Shown here: one piece after another, positions 62,527 to 64,000 of the stretch
Layout: every line of letters starts with the position of its first letter
Position numbering within the stretch: the stretch's first letter is position 1
Assembly: GCA_021325095.1 (NCBI GenBank)
Contig: JAJPHV010000046.1
Span: forward strand, 1-64,000
Reading direction: 5' to 3'
From: Chloroflexota bacterium
Lineage (GTDB): Bacteria; Chloroflexota; Anaerolineae; Aggregatilineales; UBA2796
Length of the DNA: 64,000 nt
Program-made: the position numbers and the translations under genes
Notes under the pieces: generated by a model
Told to the model about the DNA's origin: nothing
The model's database searches: none
Seen by the model: only the letters and a program-made list of their open reading frames with translations

Positions 62527-63240
62527 CTACGGGAACAGACGGCGTGCTTTAACCTCGCGCTTGGCGTCCTCACGGAAGCGGTACAGGGCCGCCGGGCGGC
62601 CCTTTGTCTTGCGTACCTCGCCCGTCGGCTCGACGATGGGCGGTTCGTGGCGCAGCCGTTTGCGGAAATTCGCCTTGTCCAGCGTGTGATCGTCCAGAAT
62701 GATCATGTAGGCTTCCTGGAGTTCGCGCAGCGTGAACTCGTCGGGCATCAGCTCGAAGGCGACAGCCGAGTATTCCAGTTTGTAGCGCAGCCGCTTCAAT
62801 GCATAGTCCAGAATCAGCTTGTGATCAAAGGCCAGTTCCGGCAGGTGATACATGCTGTGCCAGGCCGTTTCGCCTGCGTCTACATTCGCGCGGCGCTGCG
62901 CCATGTCTGGCTGCATCAACGCGAAGTACGTCACGCTGATCACGCGGGTGCGCGGGTCGCGGCCAATGTCGCCAAACGTATAAAGCTGTTCGAGGTAGAC
63001 GTCCTGAAAGCCCATTTCCTCTTGCAGTGTGCGCAGCGCGGCGGCTTCCAGCGACTCATCGCTGTGGACGAAGCTGCCCGGAATGGCCCACATGCCCTGG
63101 AAAGGCGGCGCGTTCCGGCGGATCAGCAGCACCTTCAGGTCGTCGTCCAACAGGCTGAAAATTACCACATCAACCGCTACCGTTGGCCGATCATAGTGAA
63201 CCGGTTCTACCGGGTTGGCGGCCTGCATAATGACGTCCAT
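62527..63240 (-). CDS. NrtR-like transcriptional regulator (Nudix domain plus winged helix)
   Basis: The 237-residue protein has a Nudix-like domain (residues 18-150: VAVDVVIFSLLDDDLKVLLI, then the box region PGSFVHSDESLEAAALRTLQ EEMGF) and a C-terminal winged helix (DEFTLRELQEAYMIILDD .. KANFRKRL). This is the NrtR layout; NrtR represses NAD-biosynthesis genes and is released by ADP-ribose-type ligands. The Nudix box is degenerate: Ser stands where the first Gly is expected, and Thr replaces the first Glu of REXXEE. Hydrolysis is therefore doubtful and a sensing role likely. No NAD gene is adjacent. An ATG five codons in is an alternative start. Confidence 0.85.
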   Translation of the reverse strand: MDVIMQAANPVEPVHYDRPTVAVDVVIFSLLDDDLKVLLIRRNAPPFQGMWAIPGSFVHSDESLEAAALRTLQEEMGFQDVYLEQLYTFGDIGRDPRTRVISVTYFALMQPDMAQRRANVDAGETAWHSMYHLPELAFDHKLILDYALKRLRYKLEYSAVAFELMPDEFTLRELQEAYMIILDDHTLDKANFRKRLRHEPPIVEPTGEVRKTKGRPAALYRFREDAKREVKARRLFP

Positions 63241-63249
63241 GATTGCGTA

Positions 63250-64000
63250 CTACTTCTCCGCACCGTTTGCTTTGTCGATGGCAAGCCCCAGCAGTTCGAT
63301 CTGCGGAATGCTGACCGGCTGGCCGCTGTTCGGGTCGCTCAGGAAGCTGTAATTCGTGCCGTCCGTGGAGACGTAGACCGCCGGGACGCCCTGCCCGCCC
63401 AACTTCTTGAAAAGCTCATCTGAGCTTTGCAGCACCTTGACCATCTCCTGGCGCTGCATACAGGCCAGCATATCCGAACTGTTGGCCTTCAGGCTGTCGG
63501 CGGTAGCCTTCATATTGTCCAGCGTAAACGCCTGATAACCACGCGTCTCCTGGAGATTGAACAGCGCATCGTACATCTCGAAGAAGCGGTTCTGCTTGGT
63601 CAGGCATAACGCAGCCAGCGCGGCAGTTTCCGAGTAGTTTCTGCCGACAAAGGTCTCCAGTTGGATGACCAGCCGGGCTTTCCCCTTGCTCACATAGTTG
63701 TCGATGAGCGACTTGATGGTCGGGTGGTATTCCAGACAGTGTGGGCACGAAAAATCGGCAAACTCCATCACCGTGATTTTCGCGTCGGGGCTGCCCAGCA
63801 CTGGCGCGCCTTCGGCGGTGGTCGTCTGCGGAATCTGTGCATAGCTGCCGGTAGGAACGGTGACTGCGCCCGTATTCAGTTGGTTGATCAGCAGCAGCAG
63901 TACGACGGCAAAGACCAGGACAATGATCGCTATGCTGCCGATTAACAGGCCCTGGTCTCGCTTCGCACGTGCTTTGCCGTTGCCGGGCCGGGGTCGGGTG
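63250..64000 (-). CDS. Membrane-anchored DsbA-like thiol oxidoreductase (N-terminus outside window)
   Basis: The frame stays open from the stop at 63250 to the window end, so at least 249 residues are visible. It begins with a basic stretch, then a transmembrane helix (LLIGSIAIIVLVFAVVLLLL), a linker, and a thioredoxin-fold domain with MEFADFSCPHCLEYHPTIKS. CPHC is the redox-active motif of DsbA, and the cis-Pro loop is seen as GGQGVPAVYV. It would form or isomerise disulfides outside the membrane. An internal GTG at 63801 would delete the anchor and is unlikely to be the start. It lies nine bases upstream of the NrtR-like gene. Confidence 0.87.
   Translation of the reverse strand, partial: TRPRPGNGKARAKRDQGLLIGSIAIIVLVFAVVLLLLINQLNTGAVTVPTGSYAQIPQTTTAEGAPVLGSPDAKITVMEFADFSCPHCLEYHPTIKSLIDNYVSKGKARLVIQLETFVGRNYSETAALAALCLTKQNRFFEMYDALFNLQETRGYQAFTLDNMKATADSLKANSSDMLACMQRQEMVKVLQSSDELFKKLGGQGVPAVYVSTDGTNYSFLSDPNSGQPVSIPQIELLGLAIDKANGAEK

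Noticed and set aside
62367-62552. 61-residue plus-strand frame in the gap before the NrtR-like gene
   Set aside because: No ribosome site, no domain, and it runs into the end of the NrtR-like gene on the other strand.

Overview
The window is a high-G+C bacterial chromosome segment. Hand-counted 60-base rows run from about 60% to 68% G+C in ordinary genes and from 37% to 52% inside one glycosyltransferase island. Gene content and style suggest Chloroflexota, perhaps an Anaerolineae-like lineage. Pointers are LysM repeat proteins, GAF-rich histidine kinases, GT-C and GT87 membrane transferases, enlarged branched-chain amino acid permeases, and a dispersed palindrome of the form CCTCACCCCC..CCCCTCTCC..GGAGAGGGG. 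The phylum is an inference; no 16S rRNA is present. I found no tRNA, rRNA or CRISPR array.

Layout. 1-98: end of rplL. 185-9405: a GT-C transferase, a leftward group (PfkB kinase resembling IolC, winged-helix protein, anchored protein), a three-gene ABC-2 exporter and a His-rich membrane protein. 9730-17188: a secreted seven-repeat propeller, an HExxH protease, a response regulator, a 790-residue protein with an HxxxDG motif, and two unknown genes. 17215-22713: purB, purH, a GT87-like protein and a MalK/UgpC ATPase closed by a strong terminator. 22808-30489: a hydrolase, a GAF histidine kinase, a DNA-alkylation-repair pseudogene, a LysM / DUF192 / LysM-M23 operon and an unknown leftward gene. 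30638-38640: a response regulator, histidine kinase and cobalamin adenosyltransferase operon, a phosphoesterase, two HpaI-type aldolases and a tyrosine recombinase. 38661-42179: a leftward BMP-type ABC importer lacking its binding protein. 42361-44691: an unknown gene, bioY, rsmH and a 48-residue Flp pilin on the minus strand. 45005-52649: a complete liv operon followed by an FHA/winged-helix regulator. 52767-62213: a low-G+C surface-polysaccharide island (glycosyltransferases, a methyltransferase and a Wzm/Wzt exporter) bordered by gene remnants. 62527-64000: an NrtR-like regulator and a membrane-anchored DsbA-like protein cut by the window end.

How they work together. The island would assemble a surface glycan and export it through Wzm/Wzt. 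The liv, BMP-type and BioY systems import amino acids, probably nucleosides or similar solutes, and biotin. The LysM/M23 operon handles peptidoglycan. Two histidine kinases and two response regulators, an FHA regulator and an NrtR-like protein give a heavy regulatory load. The most notable items are the HxxxDG protein with its duplicated 3' tail, the mosaic wzt gene, the double-size LivM, the kinase operon ending in a cobalamin enzyme, and the three decayed gene remnants.
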